NCBI GenBank assembly: GCA_003550325.1
Contig: QKWP01001226.1
Span: forward strand, 91,109 to 155,108
Origin: Gigaspora rosea
Taxonomy: Eukaryota; Glomeromycota; Glomeromycetes; Diversisporales; Gigasporaceae
Direction of reading: 5' to 3'
DNA: 64,000 nucleotides
Positions 12,101 through 24,777 of the stretch are shown one piece after another. Under the pieces are notes generated by a model, which had not been told where the DNA came from, ran no database searches, and saw only the letters and a program-made list of their open reading frames with translations. The position numbers and the translations under genes were made by a program. How positions within the stretch are numbered: the stretch's first letter is position 1; each line of letters begins with the position of its first letter.

Positions 12101-13296
12101 TAAGTTTTAAAAAATTATTTAATTTAATGCTTACTTAATATTAAAGTTAGAGTTAGAGCAATTTTGAAGTTATATTTAAAAGAGAGTATAGGTAAAATTG
12201 CCTTCCAACAATTTTTATTAGTATGTTTAGACTACTGTTTTTTGTATTTCTTGCAATTTCTCTTTTTTTTTACTTGTTTTGTTTTGTTGGGCTGATTTGG
12301 GTTTATCAAATTTTTGCAATTGGATTGATCAATCAACTATCAATTATTAAAAACTTACTCTGTTTTAGCCTACTTCAAAATTAAGTAATATATCTAACTA
12401 ATTGATTATTAGAATACAGATCTATTTTTTAAAATATTGCAAGTAAAATTTTGAATTTAGATCTATTGTTTTAAGGTAACAATTTACTATTTTTTTTATA
12501 TTACTATATTTCTGTTTTACAAAGTTAATTTTTGGTTTTTATAATATAAAATTTAAAAATAATCTAACAATCTGGCTTTTATTTTTATTTTTAAAAATTT
12601 CATATTTAAAAATATATAAAATTTTTTTATAAACATTTAAAAAAACTATTCAGATAATAAATATAATTAATTTTTTTTAAAATTTGCAGAAATTTAGTTG
12701 ACTAAATTTAAGAACCAATTTATTAAGTTTATATAGTCTAAAATACCAACTTTAAAGATTTTGTATTACTATTACTATTTCTTAAATTGTTTTTGTCTGC
12801 AACTTTTTTATAAATTTAAATTTTTTTAATAAAATCTTAACATTAATTTTAGCTATATATTTTTAAGTAAAATATATAATTTTAGATCTTTTTTATTAAC
12901 TTTGTTAAAAAAATTTTTTAAATATATTAAAAAGTTTTAGTATAATAAAAGTTTAAAGAATATATATATTGAAACTTTTACTATAGAAGTTTTTTTAAAA
13001 TTATTAAATTTTATATATTTCCATTTATAAAAAAATTTACTTCTAATACAAGTCTTAATTTTTACAAGTAAATCACTTAAAGTACAATAATGAAGTTGTA
13101 TCCTTTATATAAACTACAATATTGTATTAGAACCTATATTTTTAAAACCAATATTTAAAAATTTGCCAAGATATTATAAATTATTTTTTTAGTTAAAATT
13201 TTCCTTAAAATTTAAAAATTTTAGTTTATAGACAACATAAACTTTTTGTCTTATAATATAAATACAAATAATACAAAAATATAATTCTTATTTTTA
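12101..13296. other. AT-rich spacer, nothing recognised
   Basis: Very AT-rich on both strands with no open frame of interest and no clear terminal repeats. It may be old repeat sequence decayed beyond recognition. Confidence 0.5.
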
Positions 13297-13304
13297 AATA
13301 TTAT

Positions 13305-13447
13305 ATGACAGGGTGAAACCTGAACCTGAGTTAGGACATTATTGATGCAGATCACCTCTAACTATCCTAAAATAGTACCCTAACCCTAATTAAGTACAGA
13401 TCTGTATCAAAAAGGTAACCTAAACAACGTAGGTTTCACCCTGTCAT
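13305..13447. mobile_element. MITE, 143 bp, with 8-bp TSD
   Basis: Perfect 17-bp terminal inverted repeats ATGACAGGGTGAAACCT / AGGTTTCACCCTGTCAT, flanked by AATATTAT at 13297-13304 and 13448-13455. The octamer is AT-only, so the duplication is a little less informative than others in the window. No coding capacity; hAT-like by TSD length. Confidence 0.8.
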
Positions 13448-13455
13448 AATATTAT

Positions 13456-14202
13456 TATACCAAATTTTATTTAAAGATTTTAATTGATTAAAAAAATAGA
13501 TCAGAGATATATATTTATAGAAATTATACTTACAAATTTGTCTGCAAACCTTTATGAATTAAGGGATAGTTTAAAATTGAAGTAATATTTTTTAACTAAT
13601 TTAAACATATAATAGGCCTGTAACCAATAGAAACTAAATATTTTAATTGGTATTATTAGGCCTTTCATATTTTTCCATAATATAATTAGCTATTGCACTA
13701 TACTTTAAGCATATTTTTTAGTTAATTTTAATAATTTTATAAAATCCTCATAATGTCTTTATTAATATTGTTTAAAAGTTTTATTATATTTTTTTTTACT
13801 TGATTATTATCAATAGTATTATTAGTTATTGCTATTTATAAATATAATATTAAAATAAATTTAAAAAAATTAGATATATAATTATTTAATACTAGATAAA
13901 AGACTAGATAAAAGAAATAACTGTATAATTAAACTTTTTATATCCAAGGTTTGCTTTTATAGACCTGTTTTTTTGACCTTATTCCAATTTAAGAATAATA
14001 AAAACATTCTTTTGATCTTTTTGTTTTTTAAATCTCAAAATGCAATTTCTTAAAAAATAGTATAAAATTTAACATTTGTTACTCAAATAAATTTATACAT
14101 TAAATAATAATTACTCAGTTTATGCCATTTTTAGTATAAAATAGTGTTTTTTTAAAGTTTAAACAGCATCTAATAGTATACTAATTCAACTTAGGCTCAT
14201 AT
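13456..14202. other. AT-rich spacer, nothing recognised
   Basis: Only a small imperfect inverted repeat is visible, around 13612-13668 (AGGCCTGTAACCAATAGAAA and partner). No gene. Confidence 0.4.
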
Positions 14203-14210
14203 GGTTCTTC

Positions 14211-15886
14211 TAGGTTCCGAAGTTTGATCCGGGTTTGATTTGAGTTTGATCAAACCCCAAATCAAACCAAACTCAAACTATAAATTTTATAAAGTTTGAG
14301 ATCAAACCCAAATTCAAATAAAAAATAATCAAATTCAAACCAAACCCAAATACTATACTAAGTTTGTTTTGAGTTTGATTTGAAGTTTGCAAACTAGTTT
14401 GAGTTTGAATGACATATATATATTTTTATATTTTAAATGATAATCAGCCTGTCAACTGGAGAGTAATCATAGGCGAAATGTGGCATGCTTCCATTTAAAA
14501 CTTTTTTTCTTACTAAGTTAATGATACATGTCCACTAATTGAAAGTTGTAGAGCTCGTCGAGACACATCTAACAATGGTTAGATCATCTAAATCTGCCCG
14601 GTGGATGGCGAGATATTGTCAAAAAACGATTGGCCGACTATATAAAACTTAGTAATCAGATTACATATGAAAATCACTATAGACAAAATGTGACGTTCTT
14701 CCATCTAAAACTATTTTTCTTTCTAAGATAATGATACATGTCCACTAATTGAAAGTTGTAGAGCTCGTTGAGACGCGTCTAACAGTGGTTAGATCATCCA
14801 AATCCGCCCACTGGATGGCGAGATATCGTCAAAAAACGATTGGCCGACTATATAAAACTCAAAGATGCAGATTACATATGAAAATCACTATAGGCGAAAT
14901 GTGGCGTTCTTCCATCTAACACTTTTTTTCTTACTAAGTTAACGATACTTGTCCACTAATTGAAAGTCATAGAGCTCGTCAAGACACACCTAAAGGTGGT
15001 TAGATAATCCAAATCGGCCCAGTGGATGGCGAGATATCGTTGAAAAACGATTGGCCGACTATATAAAATCTCTATGCAAACAATATGGAGTGCTCCGTAT
15101 TAAAAGGTCCCATTTTTACATTTATCTCATTTTGAGATAATTGAGTTTAACCATTTGTTTTGATTTTCGGACTGATTCGGGATTAATTAAATTTCACGAT
15201 TTTGATTGGTTAAAGAAGGCAGGTGACTATCGGATAATCTCGTGACGTGTTGGCTCTACGCAGCCTCATGTAATTTTTCTTTTTAAATTATCTTGATTTT
15301 TTATTATGCAAATCAACTTTTATTAATAATTGAAAAATATCAATTATGTCAAAATTTACATGAATTTAATAAAAACTCATTTTTCAAAAAATTGTAAAAA
15401 TGGGCCCTTTTAATACGGAGCACTCCATATTTGTTTATATAGAGATTTTATATAGTCGGCCAATCGTTTTTCGACGATATCTCGCCATCCACTGGGCCGA
15501 TTTGGATGATCTAACCACTGTTAGATGCATCTCGACGAGCTCTACAATTTTCAATTAGTGGCATGTATCATTAACTTAGTAAGAAAAAAGTTTTAGATGG
15601 AAGCACGCCACATTTCGCCTATAGTAATTTTCATATGATCACTCTCTAGTTGACTGGCAGATTATCAATTAAAATATAAAAATATATTTATATTATTCAA
15701 ACTCAAACTAGTTTGCAAACTTCAAACTCAAAATTCAAACCAAACTCAAATTTAACTAAAAAGTTTGCTTCAAATCAAACTCAAATATTTTTTTTAATCA
15801 TAGTTTGGGTTTGGGTTTGATTTCAAATCAAATCAAACCCAAATCTGACCTAAAGTTTGATTTGATCCAGGTTTGTAGGAACCCTA
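14211..15886. mobile_element. hAT-like foldback element, 1.68 kb
   Basis: Flanked by the exact octamer GGTTCTTC (14203-14210 and 15887-15894). Ends are TAGGTTCCGAAGTTTGATCC and the inverted TAGGGTTCCTAC...AACCTGGATC. Subterminal arrays repeat CAAACTCAAACC-like words (14215-14410 and 15695-15870). The interior has three tandem units of about 214 bp (14435-15065), each ending GATGGCGAGATAT...CGATTGGCCGACTATATAAA. One inverted unit lies on the right (15425-15650). A central palindromic segment runs from 15079 to 15415, starting ATGGAGTGCTCCGTATTAAA. No open frame. The asymmetry (three units against one) suggests slippage in the left arm. Confidence 0.85.
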
Positions 15887-16308
15887 GGTTCTTCAATTTC
15901 TGAACAACTAAAAAATTTCTATTATTACATAATAATGACCTACAAATCCTTATATCACCCTTAATAAGTAATAAGAATACTAAATAAGGTTTTTATAGCT
16001 GATAAAAATTAGATTCTATAATTACTAGGTAAATTAATTAGTTCACTGATTTTGTACAAAATTAAATTACAATAATCCTTTAAAGAATATAAGAAATTAT
16101 AAAAAAATCAAACTTATTTAAAATTAGCAGATGTTTTGTATCTTACTTATTTTCTTTATTATTTATCATATCAATTTCAAATAAAAGAAGATTAATTGTT
16201 GTAGAAAGAGTCTGGATAGTGAAAAGCAATTAAACAAAAGATAAGTCAATTTGTTATAATCTTGTAACCATAGCAGATAGTTTTCTTAGATTTTAAAATG
16301 TATAGAAA

Positions 16309-16966
16309 CAGGGATGGCACATCACAATGTCCAATTGGTTTCAATTTTTTTAGGACATATGTCCATTTTCAATTGGACATATGTCCAAAAAACATTTAAT
16401 TAGTAATTCGTGAGAGATGGAAAGAATTACTATAGTAATACTATATATACATGAAGGGATATTAAATATAATAAAAACAATTAATCCTATAATCTGGAGC
16501 CGGAATTGAAATTTCTCAATTTCAGTCAAGCTAATATCTTTTGTATTTCTAACAAAACTTGTAGAGGCGATTTTTCTCTTTCTAATGGTAGTAAAATCAT
16601 CAAAATTGGCCTGATAGTTCGTGAGATATTCTTATTTTTGTCTTGGTGATTATATGAAATTTTCTTTGCAAATCTGTAAAGAAATTTCATATAACTACAA
16701 AGACTAAAATAAGAATATCTCACGAACTATAAGGCCAATTTTGATGATTTTACTACCATAGAAAGAGAAAAATCGCTTCTACAAGTTTTGTTAGAAATAC
16801 AAAAGATGTTAACTTGACAGGAATTGAGAAATTTTAATTCCGGCTTCAGATTATGGGTATTAATTGTTTTTACTATTAAATTGCCCCATTTGTATATATA
16901 GTAATTCTTTCCATCTCTCACGAATCACGAATTAAACAAATTGGACATAGTGACATGCCATCCTAG
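16309..16966. mobile_element. hAT-like foldback element, 658 bp
   Basis: Flanked by TATAGAAA at 16301-16308 and 16967-16974. Ends are CAGGGATGGCACATCAC and the inverted CTAGGATGGCATGTCAC. The two arms are near-perfect complements over about 300 bp and meet near 16680. Each arm carries the core TTGTAGA...GGTAGTAAAATCATCAAAAT. The minus-strand open frames at 16526-16723 and 16727-16921 lie on these arms and are artefacts of the repeat. Confidence 0.85.
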
Positions 16967-16974
16967 TATAGAAA

Positions 16975-18579
16975 TGAAGGGTTTTCTTTCAATAAAGTCT
17001 AAAGGTAACTTCTGAAATTAAAGTGTAACTGTGCCGTAAATTCTATGAAGAAATATCAAAACACTAAGATTAAGAAAGAGAAGAATAAGTAGTTAGAAAA
17101 GAAAGGTTGTATATGTGTCTGATTGAAAGAAAATATTGTGAAAAATTTAAGGAATTAGCTAATATTTAAAACTTTTTTTAAAAAAATAGAAATACCTAAT
17201 CAAGGCCCTTGTATCCTCTTGCTGGCAAAAAACTATAAAAGTACAATCATTAAATAAATTCTTTTGCCATGTTTTCCCTCTGGCTATTTTAATTACCCCG
17301 TGACATTAATTTATTGTGCCATAATTGAAGATTGATCGATATAAAACCATATAAACAAATAAATAATTTCTTATTGATCTAGTGCTTGAAAAAAATGCTA
17401 CTCGAAAACAAGACAATAAACTCTAATACACTTTCTATTAGTTCTAATCTCACTTTAACAATATCATTAATGATACCTCTTTTTTTTATATATCATTTCA
17501 TAAATTACTGTTAAACCTTTTCAAAATATAATATTAATAAATAAGTTTTAAGGTAAGGAGATGTTTTACTTACTACAGAATTTTTGAAATGTCGTTAACA
17601 TTTTGATAAGTGTTTTCGTTATACATAGGCATTTCACAAAATTACTCAATAGCATATAAGACTCTACATTTTATTGGTAGAACTAAGAGGAGCGAAGTGA
17701 AAGCCTTTTAAGCCTTACTTTTAGTAATGTCCCAGCTCCCACTTCAACTATTCAAAATTTTAGGTTTATAACTGTTCTTATAAATTCTGGGACAACTAAT
17801 AAAAATTGATCGGCTGAACTCGATAAGTTTTTTTATCGAATTACTGTAATGCCGACAAAAACTTATCGAATTCAGCCGAATTAATTTCTATCAGTTGTTC
17901 CAGAACAGCTGTAATAACCAGGATTGAATCTAAATTAGATTCAATTTTCGGATACCGAAATCTTGGTTTAGACTTTTAATAAATAGAGTTTATTTCTTGT
18001 TCCTATATGATCGCATAACAGGTAGTTGACGTTAAAAATTGATTTGTCTTTATCAAATTACTATGAAAAAGGGCGTTATGTTAAAAAGGATGAAATGAAA
18101 TATTACACGTGAATATCTTTGAAGGCATATAAAGGACAAAAAGTACCATGCAAAATATAAAATTTTTACAATTCTTTTATGCATGCTCTCAAGTATTTAT
18201 TTGAGACATTCAAAATTAATAGAATAGCACATTAGTAAAAATTACTTCTTTGGATCTTTCAAATAATAGATTTGTTTGAGGGAAACGATTAGTAGATACT
18301 AAGGGATTTTTCTACATTTTAAAATACATCGATAATATCACATGATTTAGCGGACCTAAGGGGCCGTAAGTATGATCATATCCCAAATCTAGAATGAAGA
18401 TTCGTATTACTCACAATATTTTAAGTGTCACTTCTATATACTACCATATCTCCTTCATGCCTTTCGTTAATGATTTAAGATAATTTTATAATTTTACGAG
18501 TTTGTAAGATTAAAATTAATCTTATTAAAATTGTTAAATGCCAAATCGTTTATATTTAAAATTTATACTCTTTATTTTT
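16975..18579. other. AT-rich spacer, one MITE inside
   Basis: No gene is supported. The only structured part is the short inverted-repeat element at 17763-17919. Confidence 0.45.
17763..17919. mobile_element. short inverted-repeat MITE, 157 bp
   Basis: Imperfect long inverted repeat. GGTTTATAACTGTTC at the left pairs with GGTTATTACAGCTGTTC inverted at the right. It continues as CTGGGACAACTAATA / CTGGAACAACTGATA, then CGGCTGAACTCGATAAG / CGGCTGAATTCGATAAG. I could not define a target duplication. Confidence 0.6.
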
Positions 18580-18793
18580 TGTCGGGGATGATGCTGAAAT
18601 TTTGACTTATTTTATTTTGAAATTTTAAATTTTTCGGGGGGGGGGTATTTTTTTAGTTTTTTTTTAGAATTAGGTTAAAATTTAGGGCTAGTGTTTAAAA
18701 TAATAGGGTATGGGTGGATCTTAGTAGAGTTTGTATTTTTCTAATTGAGACTTTAAACTTCAGCATTATCCGATGTCAGCATTGTCCCCGACA
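18580..18793. mobile_element. MITE, 214 bp
   Basis: Terminal inverted repeats TGTCGGGGATGATGCTGA and, inverted at the right, TGTCGGGGACAATGCTGA. It sits in T-rich flanks, so the duplication cannot be read. A G-homopolymer of about ten lies near 18636. No coding capacity. Confidence 0.65.
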
Positions 18794-18969
18794 TTTTTAT
18801 TGTATTTTATAGAAAAATACTCTTTGTTTTTTTTTTTGTATGCCCTTAAAAATTTTTTAAACCAGAGAAAAATGTTCTACACTATAGAATTAAGGATGTT
18901 ACTTTTTTGAAGTAATTTTTGATAATTGCATATTTACCTGTAGATATTTTCGATAATATACGGGACAAG

Positions 18970-19770
18970 TACAATTTTCAGATGGTATGAACAAGCTACA
19001 AAAGCATTCTTTGTTTATCTCGAAAAGTTTCATAACGATAAATAAATACTCGAAAGCATTATTGTCATGCTGAAATAATGTATATCTGAAGTTATTTACA
19101 ATAGTTCTAGTGCACATTTTACCACCAGAAAATATCGACATTAAATACAGTATGAAATCAGAAATATATGTGTTTACGGTTAAGTGTAATATCAAAAAAT
19201 TTTCAGAAGCAAGATATAAAATTTATGACGATCTATATGCTTTATGAAAAAAGATAGTTTTCACTTCTAAGCTAACATTGTATCTTACAATATAATTAGT
19301 ATTCTTTATTATAATAAAAAATTTTTGTTATTTCATATGTTTATAATATTTATATTTTTTTCCTTTACGAAAAAACCTTCGATGTATCTTAGATTCGAAA
19401 TTTGATTGATTGGTATTCACGTTATATCTACATAAATTCAATGCTAAGATTCTTTTGCTATACATTTAACATTTAATTATTCTCATCTATTTATTTATTG
19501 AATATTTAAAAGATCTAAACTGAATTCGCTTTCAAAACACGTTCGAACCCAATCATTGCTTAGAGGTTTTTTTTATATATTTTAATATAGCCTCTTGATA
19601 ATGGCTAAATGGTATTTAAATTTCATTTAGAAAATGTAAAGAGGCTAATTTCACTTTATTCTTATTTTCTAACTAAATATTATTTTAACGATTGATTATA
19701 AATTATTGATCACAGTTCCGAGATAAAATGCGATTTTGATTTTGATTATATAAACTAATAGTTTGCTACT
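18970..19770. repeat. left copy of a 0.7-0.8-kb inverted repeat pair
   Basis: It pairs in inverse orientation with 35970-36650. Shared blocks in order include the GGTTAAGTGTAAT region (19180), TTACAATATAATTAGTATTC (19287) and the CGAACCCAATCATTGCTTA segment (19543-19561). On the minus strand the last block reads TGGGTTCGAACGTG, box-B-like, with TTAGCCATTATCAAGAG as a possible box A, which suggests an embedded tRNA-derived repeat. It ends about 480 bp upstream of the SPRY-TPR gene. Confidence 0.65.
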
Positions 19771-20247
19771 ACTATTTACATTTAAAGTTTCTGATATGCA
19801 TATATTTTTAGTTCCGTTAAAATTTGATAACCTTCTCGTCATTTTTTAAAAACTTCAGACTTCTCCACTAACCGTTTTTCTGAATCTTTATTCCAATGTT
19901 GTTTTGTCAGGTTCACATAAAATTGTGAAGCTTCGTTGTTAATGGGCGGTTGCATTATTGGATATTCATTTGACTTATAATTACATAATATAGCCTTACC
20001 GTACAGTACACTTGATTCATGCTGAAAGAGTACGTAGTTAATATAATAACTATATATTACACAACTATCCGCATAATTGATCGTCTATTCACGGACTTTA
20101 GTAAGGATTACACAAGATTAAAATTATATCATTTAGCTTGTAACACCTAGTACAGAATACAAATACGTATATATTGTGTTTGTTAATATTTCTGTAAATT
20201 ACTTTTGTTCATTAACAAAAGATCTGAATTGATTTTAACCTGCAGCA

Positions 20248-21646
20248 ATGGGAGATTTAGATTTAAAAACTTCATACAATGATATTGTTTTGCCGACTGC
20301 ATGGGATATTAAAGACAAATCACCGTTTATTGACATAGATTCAAGTGGACTTAAAGTGAATTATACGGGTAATATGAAAATGAGAAATCTTGCAGAAACA
20401 AATTTAATGTGCTGCGTAATCATTTCATTTAAAGAATATCATTATAGCCTTTTAATTTATTAAAAAAAAACTTTAATTAAAGATCCTGATGACTATAAAG
20501 CTGCTGTGATTTGAGCAGATCATCCAGTCCCTTCAGAGTGTGGGATATTTTACTTTGAAATTGAAATTATAAACAAAGGAAAAAATGGGTATCATTAATA
20601 ATTATTTTGTGAACATTACCTTTGTTATGATTTTTTATAATCCTTTAATTCCATTTTCTTAATAGAATGATTGGAGTCGGATATTGTACAAAGCAAGGCG
20701 ATAAAAAAATAGACGATTCTAATTATATAAATAATATGCTCTTGCCTGGTAATAACAAATTTTTATTTTATTTTCTTAGTATTATAGATTAACGTCTATA
20801 TCATATCTTTAGGACAGGAAAACAAGGAAAATGAATCATGGGGGTGTGGTTATCATGGTGATGACGGATATTCTTTTTATTCGGGAAGTGGTGGGCCATA
20901 TGATCTATCATATCCTTTTGGATATACTACTGGTGATATAATTGGATGCTATCTAAATTTTAGAAATGAAATAGTATTTTATACTAAAAATGGAATCAAC
21001 TTAGGTAACCAACGTTAGAATTAAGTTATATTTTTTAAAACAAATTGACAGAAATTTAATCATTTGAAAATATTTTAAGGAATTGCGTGCCAACTACACA
21101 GCAATCTCAAAGGCATTCTATATCCTTGTGTCGGATTTAGATCACAAGGTGGAACAGTAAAAGTGAACTTTGGCAATGAAAATTTTAAATATTCTGGTAA
21201 ATTTATTCAAAAAGGTTAATGTTTTTGGCTTATTTAAAATTTAATTTTGTTTATATATATTTCAATTGACAGTGATGACTAATGAAGACATTAATAAAAA
21301 ATCAAAGAATGCATTAATATTAGAATATCAAGAAAAGGTTTATTTTATTGTAGATGAATATGAAACTATGTTTGTTAGTTTAATTGAGGATTTAACAAAA
21401 TCACTAGAAAAAAAAACAAATAATGCATTCGAATTAAGCTACCGAGAAAAATTATATTTTATTATGGGCAAATATGATGAAGCATCTGAAGATCTAACTA
21501 GATTGCTAGAAATTGAACCAGATAATACAATAGCTTTAAGATATAGAGTTGAAATTAATTATATAATGAAAAGGTATAATGAATCAATTGCTGACTTGGA
21601 GAAATTAAACGAAATAATGTATGGGCAAAAGAGGTTTATAAATTAG
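20248..21646 (+). pseudogene. SPRY-TPR protein gene with one in-frame stop
   Basis: Six exons fit GT-AG rules and keep one frame: 20248-20368, 20483-20588, 20666-20748, 20813-21004, 21080-21196 and 21273-21646. Together they make 331 codons including the terminal stop. Exons 1-5 encode a B30.2/SPRY-like domain; diagnostic blocks are [45 protein letters not shown] and [10 protein letters not shown]. Exon 6 encodes two to three TPR-like helical repeats (YDEASEDLTRLLEIEPDN, YNESIADLEKL). This SPRY-plus-TPR layout is a known expanded type in arbuscular mycorrhizal fungi; its partner is unknown. The single lesion is TGA at 20512-20514 (codon 51, in VI*ADHP), where family members usually have a charged residue. 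CGA to TGA by one transition is the simplest origin. Everything else is intact, so it is a young pseudogene, a sequence error or a recoded stop. The ATG start is supported by the domain beginning soon after it. Confidence 0.8.
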
Positions 21647-24263
21647 TTAAGGGGTTGTAAGTATGATATACATTTGTAAATTTTAGTACTGTAGTAGCTT
21701 AAAAAAGCTTAGTGTTAGAAGTAAATAATTATTCGATTACTAATTATATCAACCACAAGTCTGTAAGTACAGTAAAAAAATTTGTATAGTCAATCACTAT
21801 AACTAACATGACTTTAAATCACTTTTATTACTATAGCTTGTAAGTACAATAAACTAGAATTTTTACAGTAAATCACTATAGAAATTATGTTTATTCTAAT
21901 ACAAATCTAACATAACAATATCTAATCACTTGTATCACCACAATAGTCAGTAAGAATTTTTTATATAAAATCACTATAGAATTATGTTTATTCTAATATA
22001 ACATATTTAAATCACTTGTATCAATAGCAAGTAAGTAAACCAGAATTTTTTATAGTTAATTACTAATAGAAACCATGTTTATTTCAATACAAAACTAACA
22101 TAACTATATCTAAATTACTTGTGTTACTATAGCTCGTAAGTACAATAAAACAGAATTTTTATAGTAAATTACTATAGAAATCATGTTTATTCCAATTCAA
22201 AACCAACTTAACCATATCTAAATTACTTGTATTGCCATAATAGTCTGTAAGAATTTTTTGTAGTAAATCACTATAGAAATCACATTCATTTCAATACAAA
22301 CCTAATATAACCATATCCAAATTACTTGTATTACTATAGCGAGTAAGTACATTAAAGCAGAATTTTTTATAGTAAATTACTATAGAAACCACATTCATTC
22401 TAATACAAAACTAATATAACTATATCTAAATTACTTGTATTACTATAGCTTGTAAGTACAGTAAACAGAATTTTTTATAGTAAATTACTATAGAAATCAC
22501 ATATATTCCAATACAAAACTAACATAACTATATCTAAATAACTTGTATTACTATAGCTCGTAAGTACAGTATGTTTATTCTAATACAAAACTAACATAAC
22601 CATATCTAATCACTTGCATTACTACAATAGTCTGTAAGAATTTTTTATATTAAATCACTATAAAATCATAATTATTCCAATACAAAACTGACATATCCAT
22701 ATCTAAATCAATTGTATTACAACAATAGTTAGTAAGTACAGAAACCAAAATTTTTTTACAGTAAATCACTTTAGAAGTCACATTCATTTCAATACAAAAC
22801 TAATATATTCTAAATCACTTGTATACTATAGCAAGTACAGTAAAACAGAATTTCTTATAGTAAATTACTACAAAACTCATATTCATTCCAATACAACAAT
22901 AACATAACTATATCTAAATCACTTGTATTACTACAATAGTTGGTAAGAATTTTTACAGTAAATCAACAGTAAATTACTATAAATCATATTTATTCCAACA
23001 CTAACCATATCTAATTACTTGTATCACTATAGTGAGTAAGTACAGTATACCAGAATTTTTTATAGTAAATTACTATAGAAATCATGTTTATTCTAGTATA
23101 GTCATATCTAAATCAATTGTATTACTACAATAGTCTATAAGAATTTTTATAGTAAATTACTATAGAAATCATATTCATTCCAATACAAACCTACCAAATA
23201 TAACCATATCTAAATTCCTTGTATCACTATAGCAAGTAAGTATGGTAAAACAGAAGTTTTTACATTAAATCACTATAGAAATCATATTTATTCCAATACA
23301 AAACTAATATTACAATATCTAAATTACTTGTATCACTACAATAGTCGGTAAGAATTTTTTACTGTAAATTACTATAAAAATCACTACAAAACTAATATAA
23401 CCATATCTAATTACTTGTATCACTACAATAGCCTGTAAGAATTTTTTACAGCAAATCACTATAGAAATCATGTTTATTTTAATACAAAACTAACATATCT
23501 ATATCTATATTACTTATATCACCACAATAGGCAGTAAGAATTTTTTACAGTAAATCACTATAAAAATCACGTTCATTCCAATACAAAACTAAAATAATTA
23601 TATCTAAATCATTTGTATTACTACAATAGTCAGTAAGAATTTTTTACAATCAATCACTATAGAAATTACTATTATTTCAAATATCTAAATCACTTGTATC
23701 ACTATAGTGAGTAAGTATAGTAAAACAGAATTTTTTTTATTCATTTCAATACAAAACTAATATAACTATATCTAAATCACTTGTATCACTATAGCAAGTA
23801 AGTATGGTAAAACAGAATTTTTACAGTAAATCACTATAGAAATTACCTTTATTCCAATACAAAACCAACCTAATCATATCTAAATCACTTGTGTCACTAC
23901 AATAGTCTGTAAGAATTTTTTATAGTAAAATCACTATAAAAATCATATGCATTCCAATACAAAGCTAACAACCATATTTAAATCACTTGTATCACTATAA
24001 TAGTCTGTAAGAATGTAAATTATATAGGAATCGCATTTATTCTAATACAAAACTAATATAACCTATCTAAATCACTTGTATTACTGTAGTAAGTAAGTAT
24101 AGTAACTAGAATTTTTTACAGTAAATCACTATAGAAATCACGTTAAATCACTTGTATCACTATTAGCAAGTAGGTACAGTAAATTACTATAAAAATTACA
24201 TTTATTCCAATACAAACTAACATAACCATATCTAAATCATTTGTGCCACTATAGCTTATAAGT

Positions 24264-24777
24264 TAGTGTTCTGAGTTGGTAAAAATTTTGCCAATCAATT
24301 AGTTGCCAACTATAGTTGGCAACTAATTAATTATTCATATCATATAGTATTATTAGATAATTAGCAAATCAAATCCAAGAAATTAACAAAAATCAATCTG
24401 ACTAAACAGAATATTTCAGAATTATATTAATTAAATGATTAATCAATTAGTTAAAAATTTTTCAAATTAATTAGTTGGAAAGTTGCAATTAGTTGGTTTT
24501 TCAACTAATAATTTGGAATATTATTAGTATTTCAAATTGGTAAAATTTTTGTTAATTGATTAGTTGCCAACTATAGTTGGCAACTAATTAATTGTTTATA
24601 TCATATGGCATTATTAGATAAACCCAAGAAATCAACAAGAATCAATTTGACTAAATGAAATATCTCAGAATTATATTAATTGAATAATAAATCGATTAGT
24701 TGTTTAAATACTTTTCAAATCATTTAGTTGGAAAGTTGGTAACTAGTTGGTTTTCCAACTAACAATTTGGAACACTA
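24264..24777. mobile_element. pair of MITE units inside the satellite
   Basis: Outer ends are TAGTGTTC / GAACACTA. The block holds two head-to-tail copies of about 255 bp (24264-24523, 24527-24777). Each has the palindrome TTAGTTGCCAACTATAGTTG followed by GCAACTAA near its start, and AGTTGGAAAGTTG...AACTAAYAATTTGGAA near its end. It interrupts a satellite unit between GTAAGT-type sequence and AGTAAAACTGAAT. Confidence 0.7.

Noticed and set aside
16526..16921. Two adjacent minus-strand open frames
   Set aside because: They are mirror readings of the two arms of one foldback element.
18899..19195. 98-codon minus-strand frame
   Set aside because: It overlaps the inverted repeat copy, the frame is not kept in the partner copy at 36.5 kb as far as I can read, and no domain is seen.
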